From contig PMES01000051.1 in the NCBI GenBank assembly GCA_003154775.1, positions 1 through 32,501 of the forward strand: a stretch of 32,501 nucleotides of DNA, given 5' to 3'. The first letter of the stretch is position 1. Every line of letters begins with the position of its first letter. Shown piece by piece: positions 8,062 to 15,148 of this stretch. The position numbers were made by a program, and so were the translations under genes. The notes beneath the pieces are model-generated. The model searched no databases, was not told the origin of the DNA, and saw only the letters and a program-made list of their open reading frames with translations. This DNA is from Acidobacteriota bacterium (GTDB taxonomy: Bacteria; Acidobacteriota; Terriglobia; Acidiferrales; UBA7541).

Positions 8062-9351
8062 CTACGAGGTCGGAATCGCCTCAACGGCCCGTGCAGAACG
8101 GGTTCTTCCACCTGGCACCGCCACTTCATGGAAGCAGCGGTAATCGGCTCCGGACCGGATGAGCGCATAAGTCACTCGAGCAATTTTCGCGGCGACAGCG
8201 ACGTAAGCTTTTCGCTTACGGTCTGCGCTGCCTGGATCACTTCGCGTGTAGCGCTCGAACTTGGCCCGGAAACTGTTTTCGCGCATGCGTACAGCAACGC
8301 TTGCAGCCATCCAAAAGACAGCTCGAAGGCGCGCGTTGCCACGTTTCGAAAGTCGTGAAAGGCCACGGAACTGTCCCGACTGTTCGGTGGCGAGATCGAA
8401 TCCACAGAACTTCAGGAACTGCCGGTGATGAGAAAACCGTCGCAGGTCTCCAGCTTCAGCAAGAATGGTCAAAGCCGAGATCGGCCCGATCCCGGGAATG
8501 CGCCGCAGTCGTTGATAGTCCTCGTTGCTGGAAAGGAGCTCGTCTGCTCTCTCTTCGATCGTAGCTCGCAACTGGCACAGGGTGAGGAGTTGGCGCAGCA
8601 CGAAACGAAGCATGGCGACGGCCTCCGAGTTTTCTTCGGCAGGAAGGCCCACGGAAGACTGCGCAGTGAGATAAATATCAGTCAAAATGCGCTCTTTAGC
8701 GACCTTGCGGCCAATGAGGTTCCAGGCTTTCCGAACGAACTCGTCTCTTGAGAGCCGGGTCACGCTCCGAGGCGTCGGGAACTCGATGAGCAAGTTCCAC
8801 AACCATTCCGAGCGCGAAGAAGAGTGGTAGCGGGCGATCTCCGGAAAGTAGAGTGGCAGGTGGTGGGTCAACAAGCGATGCTGAGTGCGGGTCTTTTCCA
8901 GAGAGACGTGGTGATGTGTTTTCGAAAGTTCCTGAAGATCGTTTAGGTTGTGCACCATCGGGTCGTGATAGTGCTGGGTGAGCCGACCTTTGAGGAGATG
9001 CAAGATAACCTGGGCATCCTTCGGATCGTTCTTATCCCAAGAGTTGTGCATGGCTTCTCGCGTGCGAGCTAAAGCGACGGAAGAAATGAGCTCGAGATGA
9101 AACCCCTCGGAGTGGAGGAAATAGGCAAGCGCCCGATGGTAGTTGCCCGTCGCTTCAAAACCAATCCGAACGGGCAAGGCCAGACCGTGTAGAAACTCTG
9201 CAAAGGCCCGAAATTCCTCGGCTGTGTTCTGCACGCGAAACTTCTTTCGACTCTTCCATCCGGGTGCTTCGATGAGAGCTTCGTGGCGATCCTTGGCGAC
9301 ATCGATAGCTACCCAGACAACGGCTTCCGGCGTACTCTGCGGGTTGGTCAT
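8062..9351 (-). CDS. IS110-family DEDD transposase (RNA-guided recombinase family)
   Basis: This 429-residue protein starts with MTNPQSTPEAVVWVAIDVAKD, the first Asp of the RuvC-like DEDD site (D17). The Glu is in GFEATGNYH and the last pair in DKNDPKDAQV. The C-terminal transposase_20 domain contains RIPGIGPISALTILAEAGD and CGFDLATEQSG, with the conserved Ser of QSG that makes the covalent DNA link in this family. I chose the ATG at 9351 because AAGGAG lies 11 bases upstream. The longer frame from 9387 would place that site inside the gene. The frame is intact and all motifs are present, so the element may be active. IS110 recombinases are guided by a bridge RNA made from a non-coding end of the element. 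Confidence 0.93.
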   Translation of the reverse strand: MTNPQSTPEAVVWVAIDVAKDRHEALIEAPGWKSRKKFRVQNTAEEFRAFAEFLHGLALPVRIGFEATGNYHRALAYFLHSEGFHLELISSVALARTREAMHNSWDKNDPKDAQVILHLLKGRLTQHYHDPMVHNLNDLQELSKTHHHVSLEKTRTQHRLLTHHLPLYFPEIARYHSSSRSEWLWNLLIEFPTPRSVTRLSRDEFVRKAWNLIGRKVAKERILTDIYLTAQSSVGLPAEENSEAVAMLRFVLRQLLTLCQLRATIEERADELLSSNEDYQRLRRIPGIGPISALTILAEAGDLRRFSHHRQFLKFCGFDLATEQSGQFRGLSRLSKRGNARLRAVFWMAASVAVRMRENSFRAKFERYTRSDPGSADRKRKAYVAVAAKIARVTYALIRSGADYRCFHEVAVPGGRTRSARAVEAIPTS

Positions 9352-9360
9352 GGTTAGTCC

Positions 9361-9505
9361 GTCTCCTTTGGTGAATGCTGAACACACTCACAGTACAGGA
9401 GACCTCCGGCTGACCATGACCAGCATGGCTTCCGGTCGCTTCGCTCCCTTCAGCCATGCTGGTCCACTCGCTCGTTAGCAAAAACCTCCTCGTTCCCGAG
9501 GTGCT
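9361..9505 (-). ncRNA. Candidate bridge RNA region of the IS110 element
   Basis: The 154 bases between the transposase start and the element end carry no gene. On the - strand they can fold into two stem-loops. One has arms GACCAGCATGGCT and AGCCATGCTGGTC (9464-9452 with 9430-9418), a perfect 13-bp stem with a 21-base loop. The other has arms GTCTCCT and AGGAGAC (9403-9397 with 9367-9361), a 7-bp stem with a 29-base loop. Two successive large-loop hairpins between element end and recombinase gene match the position and layout of IS110-group bridge RNAs. Assignment of the loops to target or donor binding is untested, and the other end of the element is also structured. Confidence 0.45.
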
Positions 9506-9881
9506 ACGGACCGGAGTTTACCAGCCGCCATTTTCTGGCGTGGTGCATCGAGAAGCAGATCGCGTTGGTGCACATTCAGCCGGGAAAGCCGCAGCAGAAC
9601 GGGTACGTGGAAAGTTTCAACGGAAAGTTGCGGGATGAGTGCTTGAACGTGAATTGGTTTGAAAACTTGTGGGACGCGCGGCAGAAGGTCGCCGCGTGGC
9701 GGGTAGAATACAACGAGGAGCGACCGCACAGCGCGCTGGGGTATCAGACGCCAGCAGCGTTCGCGCGGCAACTTTCTCTTGCTTCGTCTGGCTCCGCGCT
9801 TCGCGCTACGCCAGACGAAGCAGCCCTCTCACAGGCGGCGAATGTCGTATGATCCAACCTGCGGATCCGGGGGGCAGGTCA

Positions 9882-10040
9882 AGCCGGCCCATGTTGTCAA
9901 ACGTGAATTGGTAGGTGCCCGTGGGATCGCTCACCTGGGTCAACCGAGAGTCGTTATCGTAGGTATAATTCACCGTCGAGGTATCAGGATACGACTTCTG
10001 CGTCAGCCGGTTCAACTGGTTTACCCTGAGCGTCGAAGGG
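9882..10040 (-). pseudogene. RHS-repeat fragment upstream of the IS3 insertion
   Basis: On the - strand this reads TLRVNQLNRLTQKSYPDT then NYTYDNDSRLTQVSDPTGTY and FTFDNMGRL before running into the IS3 right end. These are YD/RHS repeats that normally precede the segment at 5776-6991, so this is the detached upstream part of the same gene. Even here most of the usual RHS shell is missing. The upstream side ends in non-RHS sequence containing ACCCTGAGCGTCGAAGGGT, a short imperfect palindrome. Several hundred bases expected between MGRL and VTQGG are absent, implying a deletion together with IS3 insertion. Confidence 0.75.
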
Positions 10041-10088
10041 TTTGCCCCTAGCCTCGAAGGATCGCGAGTGCAAACCGCTCAAGCGTAA

Positions 10089-10180
10089 CCCAAGAGCTCA
10101 CCCTCAAAAAACGAGAGTGGGGCACCCAAAATCGTTCCAGATTTTTGCGACCGGGCCACGCGCCCGTTCCAAGTCATCAC
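10089..10180. repeat. Degenerate interspersed repeat, copy B
   Basis: CAAGAGCTCACCCTCAAAAA followed by GTGGGGCACCC and GCGACCGGGCCACGCGCCC parallels the repeat at 4863-4980. It sits just 3' of the gene ending at 10193, as copy A sits at the 3' end of the ankyrin gene. The two copies thus occupy equivalent places in the two RHS cassettes. Confidence 0.45.
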
Positions 10181-10192
10181 TTCAGAAGAGCG

Positions 10193-10750
10193 TCAACGAG
10201 TCGTGTCCGCGGACGGGTTGCAGGTTTCCACGCAAAAAGACGACCGGGCCGAAGGAAAAGGCCCAGGGGGGATGCGGGCGGAGCGAGCTATTGGAGCAAA
10301 GTAGTCTGGTGGTCCCAACGAATACTGGGCCTTGACTGAGTACCGACCTGCTTGTTTCACCAGAAATCCTTCTCCATCCTTCAGGGAGACTATTCGATTC
10401 GCGGTGATCTTTTGTCCCGGCTTCAAAACGACAAAATCAGCGGGATCGTACTCCTTGTTGTCTATTTTCCTTCTGCCCTGCCAAGGTACTTCATCCCCGT
10501 TTGGTCCCTTCAGTTCAATATCCACGAATTCACCTGTGTTGAGACGACTGACGAAAATTGGCTCGTTCGAGTTGTTCGTGAGCGAAAGCAACAGAATGAC
10601 GTCTTCCCCTCTCTTGAACAGCGCCTTTTTCGGCAGAGCCCGGAACCGTAACGGGCCTTCTTTTTTCTCCTGACTTGCGCTCACCTGGGTCCAAAAAGAA
10701 AACACTGCAAGTACGGACGAGACAAGAATGATTTGACGATATCTGTTCAT
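10193..10750 (-). CDS. Secreted beta-rich protein next to an RHS metallopeptidase-like tip
   Basis: This 185-residue protein begins with a clear signal peptide (MNRYRQIILVSSVLAVFSFW, probable cleavage after the Ala of TQVSA, residue 25), so it should be periplasmic or secreted. The mature part alternates beta-like segments: DVILLLSLTNNSNEPIFV, FVDIELKGPNGDEVPW, FVVLKPGQKITANRIVSL, GRYSVKAQY. This resembles an immunoglobulin-like sandwich of the kind seen in BsuPI-type proteinase inhibitors. The last about 30 residues (PPGPFPSARSS onward) run toward the degenerate repeat and may be non-ancestral. It starts 15 bases after the stop of the RHS gene, so co-expression is likely. A role as periplasmic immunity protein or protease inhibitor against the RHS tip is inference from position and fold pattern. 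Confidence 0.65.
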   Translation of the reverse strand: MNRYRQIILVSSVLAVFSFWTQVSASQEKKEGPLRFRALPKKALFKRGEDVILLLSLTNNSNEPIFVSRLNTGEFVDIELKGPNGDEVPWQGRRKIDNKEYDPADFVVLKPGQKITANRIVSLKDGEGFLVKQAGRYSVKAQYSLGPPDYFAPIARSARIPPGPFPSARSSFCVETCNPSADTTR

Positions 10751-10765
10751 GATCCCTTGCTCCTC

Positions 10766-12151
10766 TCACGGAGCCGTGACGACGACAGTCGTCGCCGCTT
10801 GAATCCTGAAACCACAGGCAACTTCCGCTTGTCTCGCAAGAGCGTGGTCCGGGTTCTCGGGCAACGGGTGGTTGTTGTAGTACTCTGAGGCGTGGCCGAG
10901 GCTTATATGAGCGAATTCATGAGCCAGATCCTGCGCGATGTGCGCGGGTCCCGAGGCACAACCTCTGGGCGTTAGGTAGATGTTGAAAGGATCGCCGGGG
11001 AGCACGTATGCCAAACGCCTCTTCTCGTTTTTTTCTGCATTCCCCTGCGGGTCGTAGTTAACCGTAAAAAGAGGACTTGCAAGCAGCAAGTCGAGCGGAG
11101 CATGGAGACCGTGCGATGTGAAGAAGCAGTTGCAGCCGGGCAAGGTCCTTATGCGATCCTGAAGGATCTTGATGCCGTCGAGCAGATCCTTCAGACAATT
11201 CGGAGGGAACCCAGAGGCTATGTTGAGTTTGCCGCTTGGGTCTCGGAAATACGTTGGGCGGTTTCTCACATACCTGTAGAAATTGATCCCGGCGGTCCAA
11301 CGATATGGATCCTCCGAAAAGAACCTGCCGGATTGCAGGTCATAGTATCGGGCCCGGTAGTAATAGAGGCTAGTTTCTGGGTCGAATTCGCGTCCCGTGT
11401 ATCGGAAGCTGTTGACAAGATTGCCGGACGAGGCCACAAGGTTGCCGAAACTGTCGTAACCATAGATATTCGCCAGTGCTCCCGAGGTGCTGCTGAGCGA
11501 CGTGATCGAGCCCATACCGTCGGCTTGGAAGTAGCTTGTTGTCGAGGAGCGCAGCATCGCCAACGGCTCGTCAACCGCTGGCCCTTGGGTGTAACGAGCC
11601 ACCGTTGCGCCTCCCGCATTTGTTTCTTCCACGATGTCGTCATTGTCGTAGGCGAAGATGCTGGTGCCGCTGGAGGACGACTTATAGATGCGGCGACCGA
11701 AGGGGTCGTACCTGAAGCTGACCGTGCCGCCGCTGCCGGGCAGAATCACGCTGGTCATACGGTTCTCGTAATCCCAGGTGTATGAGGTGCTCCCGGTGCC
11801 GTCGGTTTTCACGATGGTGTTGCCATTGTAGTCGAAGGCGTAGGAAGCGTCTGGCCGCGAGTTCAGCTCGTTCGACGTGTTGTAGCTCCACGCGGCGCTT
11901 CCCAAGCTGGTCAGTCGGTTGCCCACGGGATCGAAGGTATAGCTCTCCGTCGTCGAGCCGCCCTGCGTGACCGACAGCAACTCGTAAATGTTGTCGTAGC
12001 CAAATTTAGTTCGAGTCCAAGACTCACTCGCGGTGCAGTTCTCGCTCGTTGTCCGAGTCCGACAGTCTCTCTCAGAAGTGCGAGCGAGTGCTGACATCGA
12101 CTCTGATATTACCTTCAGCGTGCTCCAGTGCCAAGATCTAAGCTGTTTCAT
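10766..12151 (-). CDS. RHS-repeat tip with a C-terminal HExxH metallopeptidase-like domain
   Basis: The 461-residue frame has terminal RHS repeats (FDPVGNRL, FDYNGNTIV, YDPFGRRI, YDSFGNLV), the core hallmark RYYDLQSGRFFSEDP and a variable domain of about 175 residues. That domain contains HEFAHISLGH (H411, E412, H415, H420), a zinc-peptidase HExxH motif, with a possible further ligand in ARQAEVACGF (E443). Four Cys, including the CNC pair near the domain start, may form disulfides or bind metal. This would be a peptidase toxin delivered or released by the RHS shell. RHS similarity starts near residue 50 (FGYDNIYELLSVTQGG), and the first 50 codons are unlike any RHS sequence, so the shell is truncated and the true start is uncertain. 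A secreted partner gene follows 15 bases downstream. Confidence 0.75.
   Translation of the reverse strand: MKQLRSWHWSTLKVISESMSALARTSERDCRTRTTSENCTASESWTRTKFGYDNIYELLSVTQGGSTTESYTFDPVGNRLTSLGSAAWSYNTSNELNSRPDASYAFDYNGNTIVKTDGTGSTSYTWDYENRMTSVILPGSGGTVSFRYDPFGRRIYKSSSSGTSIFAYDNDDIVEETNAGGATVARYTQGPAVDEPLAMLRSSTTSYFQADGMGSITSLSSTSGALANIYGYDSFGNLVASSGNLVNSFRYTGREFDPETSLYYYRARYYDLQSGRFFSEDPYRWTAGINFYRYVRNRPTYFRDPSGKLNIASGFPPNCLKDLLDGIKILQDRIRTLPGCNCFFTSHGLHAPLDLLLASPLFTVNYDPQGNAEKNEKRRLAYVLPGDPFNIYLTPRGCASGPAHIAQDLAHEFAHISLGHASEYYNNHPLPENPDHALARQAEVACGFRIQAATTVVVTAP
11305..11972 (-). repeat. RHS core repeat, copy 2
   Basis: Counterpart of the segment at 6325-6991. The nucleotide sequences agree over long blocks on both sides of small differences, and homology stops at the EDP motif where the two C-terminal domains diverge. 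Together the copies form a direct repeat of about 0.67 kb, spaced about 5 kb, that could recombine and delete everything between them. Confidence 0.75.
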
Positions 12152-12227
12152 GCGTTCTGGCGGTTTTCTGGGCGCAGCGAATCATCACCGAACTTTTGGT
12201 GTACTGGGAAGGGCATGTTGTGAATGG

Positions 12228-12262
12228 TTATGCCAGCGGATAGCTGCTATCCGCTGGCATAA
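12228..12262. repeat. 35-base near-perfect palindrome at the RIT end
   Basis: TTATGCCAGCGGATAGC (12228-12244) and its exact reverse complement (12246-12262) are separated by a single T. The last five codons and TAG stop of the third recombinase lie in the right arm. It could be a recombinase-binding site at the end of the element, or a transcription stop hairpin. There is no T-tract beside it, which favours a recombination role. Confidence 0.7.
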
Positions 12263-13221
12263 ATCGCGTGCGCCTTCTGGAATGGCAGTGGTCCAACAGA
12301 AAGCAGATGCTTGACGGTGTTGAGCAGTGAACTGATCGGATGACGCGCAACCGCCGCGCGAAGGTCGTCCCCGGTGACATGCAAATAGATCTGCGTGCTG
12401 GTGATCAACCGATGACCGAGCAGATCGCGGATCGTCACTATGCCAACCCCAGCGCGTACCAAGTGGGTTGCAAAGGTATGCCGTAACCGATGCGGTGAAA
12501 GCGGAAATCCGACGTGACTTCGTTGGCCCCACGTACGCACACGTTCGTAGATGCTGCCGCGTGACAATCGGCGCCCGAAGCGTGATAGAAGAAATGGCGC
12601 GGTGGGGAGCGCGGGACCGCGGGCTTGCGCATAGGTACGCAGCACCTCAGCGAGTTGCGGGTTCAGTGGAACGACGCGCTCGTGGCCACCTTTGCCTTGC
12701 ACGGTGATCGTCAGTTGCGCCAAATCTACTTGACCGCTGCGAAGTGAAGCACACTCGGAAGCGCGGATGCCAGTACCGTAAAGCATTGCGAGCAACGCTC
12801 GATCGCGTAGACCGATCACCGTGTCGGTATCGGGCTCATCCAACAATCGACTGACCTGCTCAGCGGAAAGCGTGACAGGCAGCTTGCGCGGCACGGCCTT
12901 GATCGACGGGAATCCGACGAGTGGGTTAGCAGTGTGCTCGAGATATCCCATGGCCACCATCGCGCAATAGAAGCGCCGCAGAACAACAACAGCACGGTTC
13001 ACGGCAGAACCCCCGTTACCGCGCACGTCGCGCAAATGCTGCAGATAGGCGAGCACATCGCGCGCCGTAACTTGATCCGGTGCGCGATCCGCTAGCGTGA
13101 CGCGCACCCACTCATGAAACTGTTTCAGCGCGTCTTCATAAGCAGCAAGTGTGAGCGGCCGTAAACCACGCGCAACGCAGTGGGTGCGAATGTAGAGCTC
13201 GATCCAGAATGACCATTTCAT
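12247..13221 (-). CDS. Tyrosine recombinase, third gene of the RIT trio
   Basis: This 324-residue XerC/D-like recombinase has an N-terminal SAM-like domain (about 1-105) and a catalytic domain with the first Arg in [13 protein letters not shown], the HxLR box in [13 protein letters not shown], and [16 protein letters not shown] bearing the second His and the Tyr nucleophile. All catalytic residues are present. Its ATG (13221) overlaps the stop of the previous gene. The C-terminus, KAHAIYASG, is encoded in the palindrome at 12228-12262. It acts with the other two recombinases, and the division of labour in RIT elements is not established. Confidence 0.9.
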   Translation of the reverse strand: MKWSFWIELYIRTHCVARGLRPLTLAAYEDALKQFHEWVRVTLADRAPDQVTARDVLAYLQHLRDVRGNGGSAVNRAVVVLRRFYCAMVAMGYLEHTANPLVGFPSIKAVPRKLPVTLSAEQVSRLLDEPDTDTVIGLRDRALLAMLYGTGIRASECASLRSGQVDLAQLTITVQGKGGHERVVPLNPQLAEVLRTYAQARGPALPTAPFLLSRFGRRLSRGSIYERVRTWGQRSHVGFPLSPHRLRHTFATHLVRAGVGIVTIRDLLGHRLITSTQIYLHVTGDDLRAAVARHPISSLLNTVKHLLSVGPLPFQKAHAIYASG

Positions 13222-14126
13222 GAGCGGCCTCCGATCGGCAGGGTACGCACAGCGGCTTGTGGCCGCTCGGGCAAGACATGCAGGTAGACACCGGTCTCTT
13301 GCGGACTGCGATGCCCCATCAGCGAGGCAATGATGGCGAGATCAACGCCACGATCCATCAAGTGCGTCGCGAAACTGTGTCGGAGCGTGCGGGGCGTGAC
13401 GCCGGCGCGTAGACCAGCGCGTGTCGCAGCGGCTGTCACAACTTCGCACACATCGCGGACCTGCAGGCGATGCTTGCGAATGCTGGTTCGAAACAAGGGG
13501 CCGCGTTTTCCGTGCTCCAGCAAATAGGCGAGCAACTCCGTATAGAGAGCTTCAGGAATCGGAATCGCGCGCGGTCGATCGCCCTTCGCCTTTAGGACCA
13601 CCAGTTCACGGCGCTCACGGTTGACATGCGCAACATCAAGCGCGCACAACTCGCTGGTACGCAGCCCACAACCATAAAGCAGCAAAATGATCAGGCGATC
13701 ACGTCGTGCCGTAGGTCCGGGCGCGGTTGTGGCTTGCACCAGTCGCTCGGCTTCGTCGAAGTTGAGCGACTTCGGCACCGTACGCCGCAACGTATGCTGC
13801 AAACTAAATCCATCGAGCACGTTGCGCTCGGCGCGACCGCTGCGCCAGGCGTATTCAAGCAGCCCCCGCACGTGGCTGAGATATTTCGCCAGGCTGCTTT
13901 CGGTGCAACCGCACTGCCGCTCGGCCTCCAGCCAATGCAAATAATCTTCCAGCTTGAGGTGCCACAGCTCGACGCCGGGACGCACTTGTCCCAGCCGGGC
14001 AATCGCGCGGCGCAGCGTGCATCGCACGTCCACAATCGTGCGCGGCGTCTTGCGCCCCACTTTATCGAGGTAACTGAAGTATCCTTCGATCAACGGATCC
14101 ATCGTTGCTGTATTCGCTTTCTTCAT
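13218..14126 (-). CDS. Tyrosine recombinase, second gene of the RIT trio
   Basis: This 302-residue recombinase starts [21 protein letters not shown] chose ATG 14126 because it forms an ATGA overlap with the preceding stop and has AGGGTG upstream. The catalytic Arg is in [14 protein letters not shown], the box-II motif in [17 protein letters not shown] and the Tyr in [16 protein letters not shown]. All core residues are present. It is clearly diverged from both neighbours, so the trio is not a recent duplication. Confidence 0.9.
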   Translation of the reverse strand: MKKANTATMDPLIEGYFSYLDKVGRKTPRTIVDVRCTLRRAIARLGQVRPGVELWHLKLEDYLHWLEAERQCGCTESSLAKYLSHVRGLLEYAWRSGRAERNVLDGFSLQHTLRRTVPKSLNFDEAERLVQATTAPGPTARRDRLIILLLYGCGLRTSELCALDVAHVNRERRELVVLKAKGDRPRAIPIPEALYTELLAYLLEHGKRGPLFRTSIRKHRLQVRDVCEVVTAAATRAGLRAGVTPRTLRHSFATHLMDRGVDLAIIASLMGHRSPQETGVYLHVLPERPQAAVRTLPIGGRS

Positions 14127-15061
14127 GCGCTCACCCTCTGTTCTGCTAACCAATCGTTGATGGGATGGAGGGTCATCGCGGCACGGCGCTGCGGATCTGC
14201 AATGTGCACATAACGCACGGTGGTCGCGATGCCGGAATGCCCCAGGATGCGTTGCACTTGGGCCAGGTGCACCCCAGACTCCAGCAGATCTGACGCACAG
14301 CTATGCCGGAACTGATGCAGACTATGGATCGGCACTTGCGCACGGCGCGAGATCGCGTGGATACCGTTGCTGATCGCACCGCCCGTGAGACGCTTGCCAC
14401 AGCGGCTCACCAACAGGGCGGTCTCGCCACATAATCCAGCTTCTTCCAGTTGGTTGTGGCGAAGCGGCAGATACCCTTCCAGACACCGCAGCACCATCTC
14501 CGGTAACGGCACGCAGCGCTCGCATCCCGTCTTGCGGCCATCGATGCGCAAGGTGCCTTCCGTGCGATCGAACGCATCGAGGTTCAGCCGCTCCAACTCG
14601 CCGCGGCGAAGACCGGTGCCGTACAGCATCGCCAGCACCGTTATCCATAAATGGGAAGTGTATGCACCGTGGCGATTCGCCGCTTCGCGCCACATCGCTT
14701 CCATGTGTGCGTGATCGATCCGTTTCGGCAGGCGACTGTACGGTGTGACCTTCGGGCCTTTCATCCAGCGCAACGGGTTGATCTTCCACAAACCCTGGCG
14801 CACCAGGTAGTCACCGAAGCCCCGCATCGTGCTCAGCGTCGCGTACACTGTCGCCTTGGCGCGAAAACTCGAGCAGTTCGCGATGTAGCGCGTGATCATC
14901 TCGGAATCAATGTGCTCGATCCCTACGCGTGGGCGACGCCCCTTGAGCCACCGTCCCCACCGAATCAGCCGTGCCTCTGTGTACGCCACCGACTGCGGAC
15001 TGACTCCCCTCGCGCGGTACTCTTCGATATACAAGTCCAGTAACCGGTCCCATCTCCTCAT
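14123..15061 (-). CDS. Tyrosine recombinase, first gene of the RIT trio
   Basis: This 312-residue recombinase starts MRRWDRLLDLYIEEYRARG. The start at 15061 has GGAGG six bases upstream; a longer frame to 15142 exists but lacks this support. The catalytic motifs are GTGLRRGELERLNL, LHQFRHSCASDLLESG and ILGHSGIATTVRYVHI. It is probably the first gene of the transcript, since the DNA upstream is AT-richer and contains the CAATATGAC repeats. Confidence 0.9.
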   Translation of the reverse strand: MRRWDRLLDLYIEEYRARGVSPQSVAYTEARLIRWGRWLKGRRPRVGIEHIDSEMITRYIANCSSFRAKATVYATLSTMRGFGDYLVRQGLWKINPLRWMKGPKVTPYSRLPKRIDHAHMEAMWREAANRHGAYTSHLWITVLAMLYGTGLRRGELERLNLDAFDRTEGTLRIDGRKTGCERCVPLPEMVLRCLEGYLPLRHNQLEEAGLCGETALLVSRCGKRLTGGAISNGIHAISRRAQVPIHSLHQFRHSCASDLLESGVHLAQVQRILGHSGIATTVRYVHIADPQRRAAMTLHPINDWLAEQRVSA

Positions 15062-15127
15062 CGCCGTCCTCCCAAACGCTAGCGCCAGCGACTTCACGTT
15101 CGCTCGCCTAAACGTTATAGAAATAAA

Positions 15128-15148
15128 CAATATGACCCCCAATATGAC
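15128..15148. repeat. Paired CAATATGAC direct repeats upstream of the RIT genes
   Basis: CAATATGAC occurs at 15128-15136 and 15140-15148, with starts 12 bases apart, about 70 bases upstream of the first recombinase start in an AT-richer patch. Short direct repeats here could be recombinase arm sites or an operator. No function is shown. Confidence 0.35.

Larger units (their letters stand above)
7857..9507 (-). mobile_element. IS110-family insertion sequence inside the IS3 orfB
   Basis: Reconstruction of the interrupted reading frame places the insert between AAC and GGA codons, with dinucleotide AC present at both junctions (7855-7856 and 9506-9507). This fits the core duplication left by IS110 recombinases and the absence of conventional terminal inverted repeats. 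The transposase is on the - strand. Both ends carry non-coding structured DNA. The upstream end (9352-9505) has a 13-bp perfect stem and a second stem over the ribosome-binding site. The downstream end (7857-8061) has the 18-base palindrome GCGCCTGATTTCAGGCGC at 7905-7922. A bridge-RNA position upstream would indicate the IS110 group and one downstream the IS1111 group. Confidence 0.85.
7326..9852 (+). pseudogene. IS3-family transposase OrfB, split by the IS110 element
   Basis: The integrase-core transposase is in two pieces, 7326-7856 and 9508-9852. Removing 7857-9507 rejoins codon AAC (7854-7856) to GGA (9508-9510) in frame and restores [17 protein letters not shown], giving about 291 residues, a normal OrfB length. 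The DDE residues are the Asp in EWALDFAHDAL, the Asp of RCDNGPEF right at the junction, and the Glu in [16 protein letters not shown]. In the present arrangement the frame runs from the junction into VLTSEC and stops at a TAG in the IS110 end, so the protein lacks the second half of its catalytic core. The element cannot move by itself unless the insert is removed precisely. Confidence 0.88.
6992..9881 (+). mobile_element. IS3-family insertion sequence, interrupted by an IS110-family element
   Basis: The element is bounded by imperfect inverted repeats: TGACCTGCTCCCCG then ATCCGCAGG on the left (from 6992), and on the opposite strand TGACCTGCCCCCCG then ATCCGCAGG on the right (ending 9881). 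Inside are orfA and orfB with a -1 frameshift site and a DDE transposase. Its length without the IS110 insert would be about 1.24 kb, normal for IS3. It splits an RHS gene on the opposite strand. I see no short target duplication at the ends (CACT left, AGCC right), and the RHS frame lacks the repeats expected between MGRL and VTQGG. A deletion therefore accompanied or followed insertion, or two copies recombined. Confidence 0.85.
12228..15148 (-). mobile_element. RIT element (recombinases in trio)
   Basis: Three different tyrosine recombinase genes follow one another on the - strand, each overlapping the next by the four bases ATGA. This is the defining structure of RIT elements. The left limit is taken at the palindrome 12228-12262, and the right limit tentatively at the paired CAATATGAC repeats (15128-15148). 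I could not find a clear copy of the left-end sequence on the right, so both limits are provisional. The element carries no cargo. It lies between the RHS cassettes and a tRNA fragment. Confidence 0.8.

Noticed and set aside
4863-10180. CRISPR-like interpretation of the interspersed repeats
   Set aside because: Only two degenerate copies about 5 kb apart, without regular spacers or cas genes.
12228-12262. The palindrome as an ordinary rho-independent terminator
   Set aside because: No T-tract follows on either strand, and the arms overlap the stop codon of the recombinase gene, so a terminator is less likely than a recombination site.
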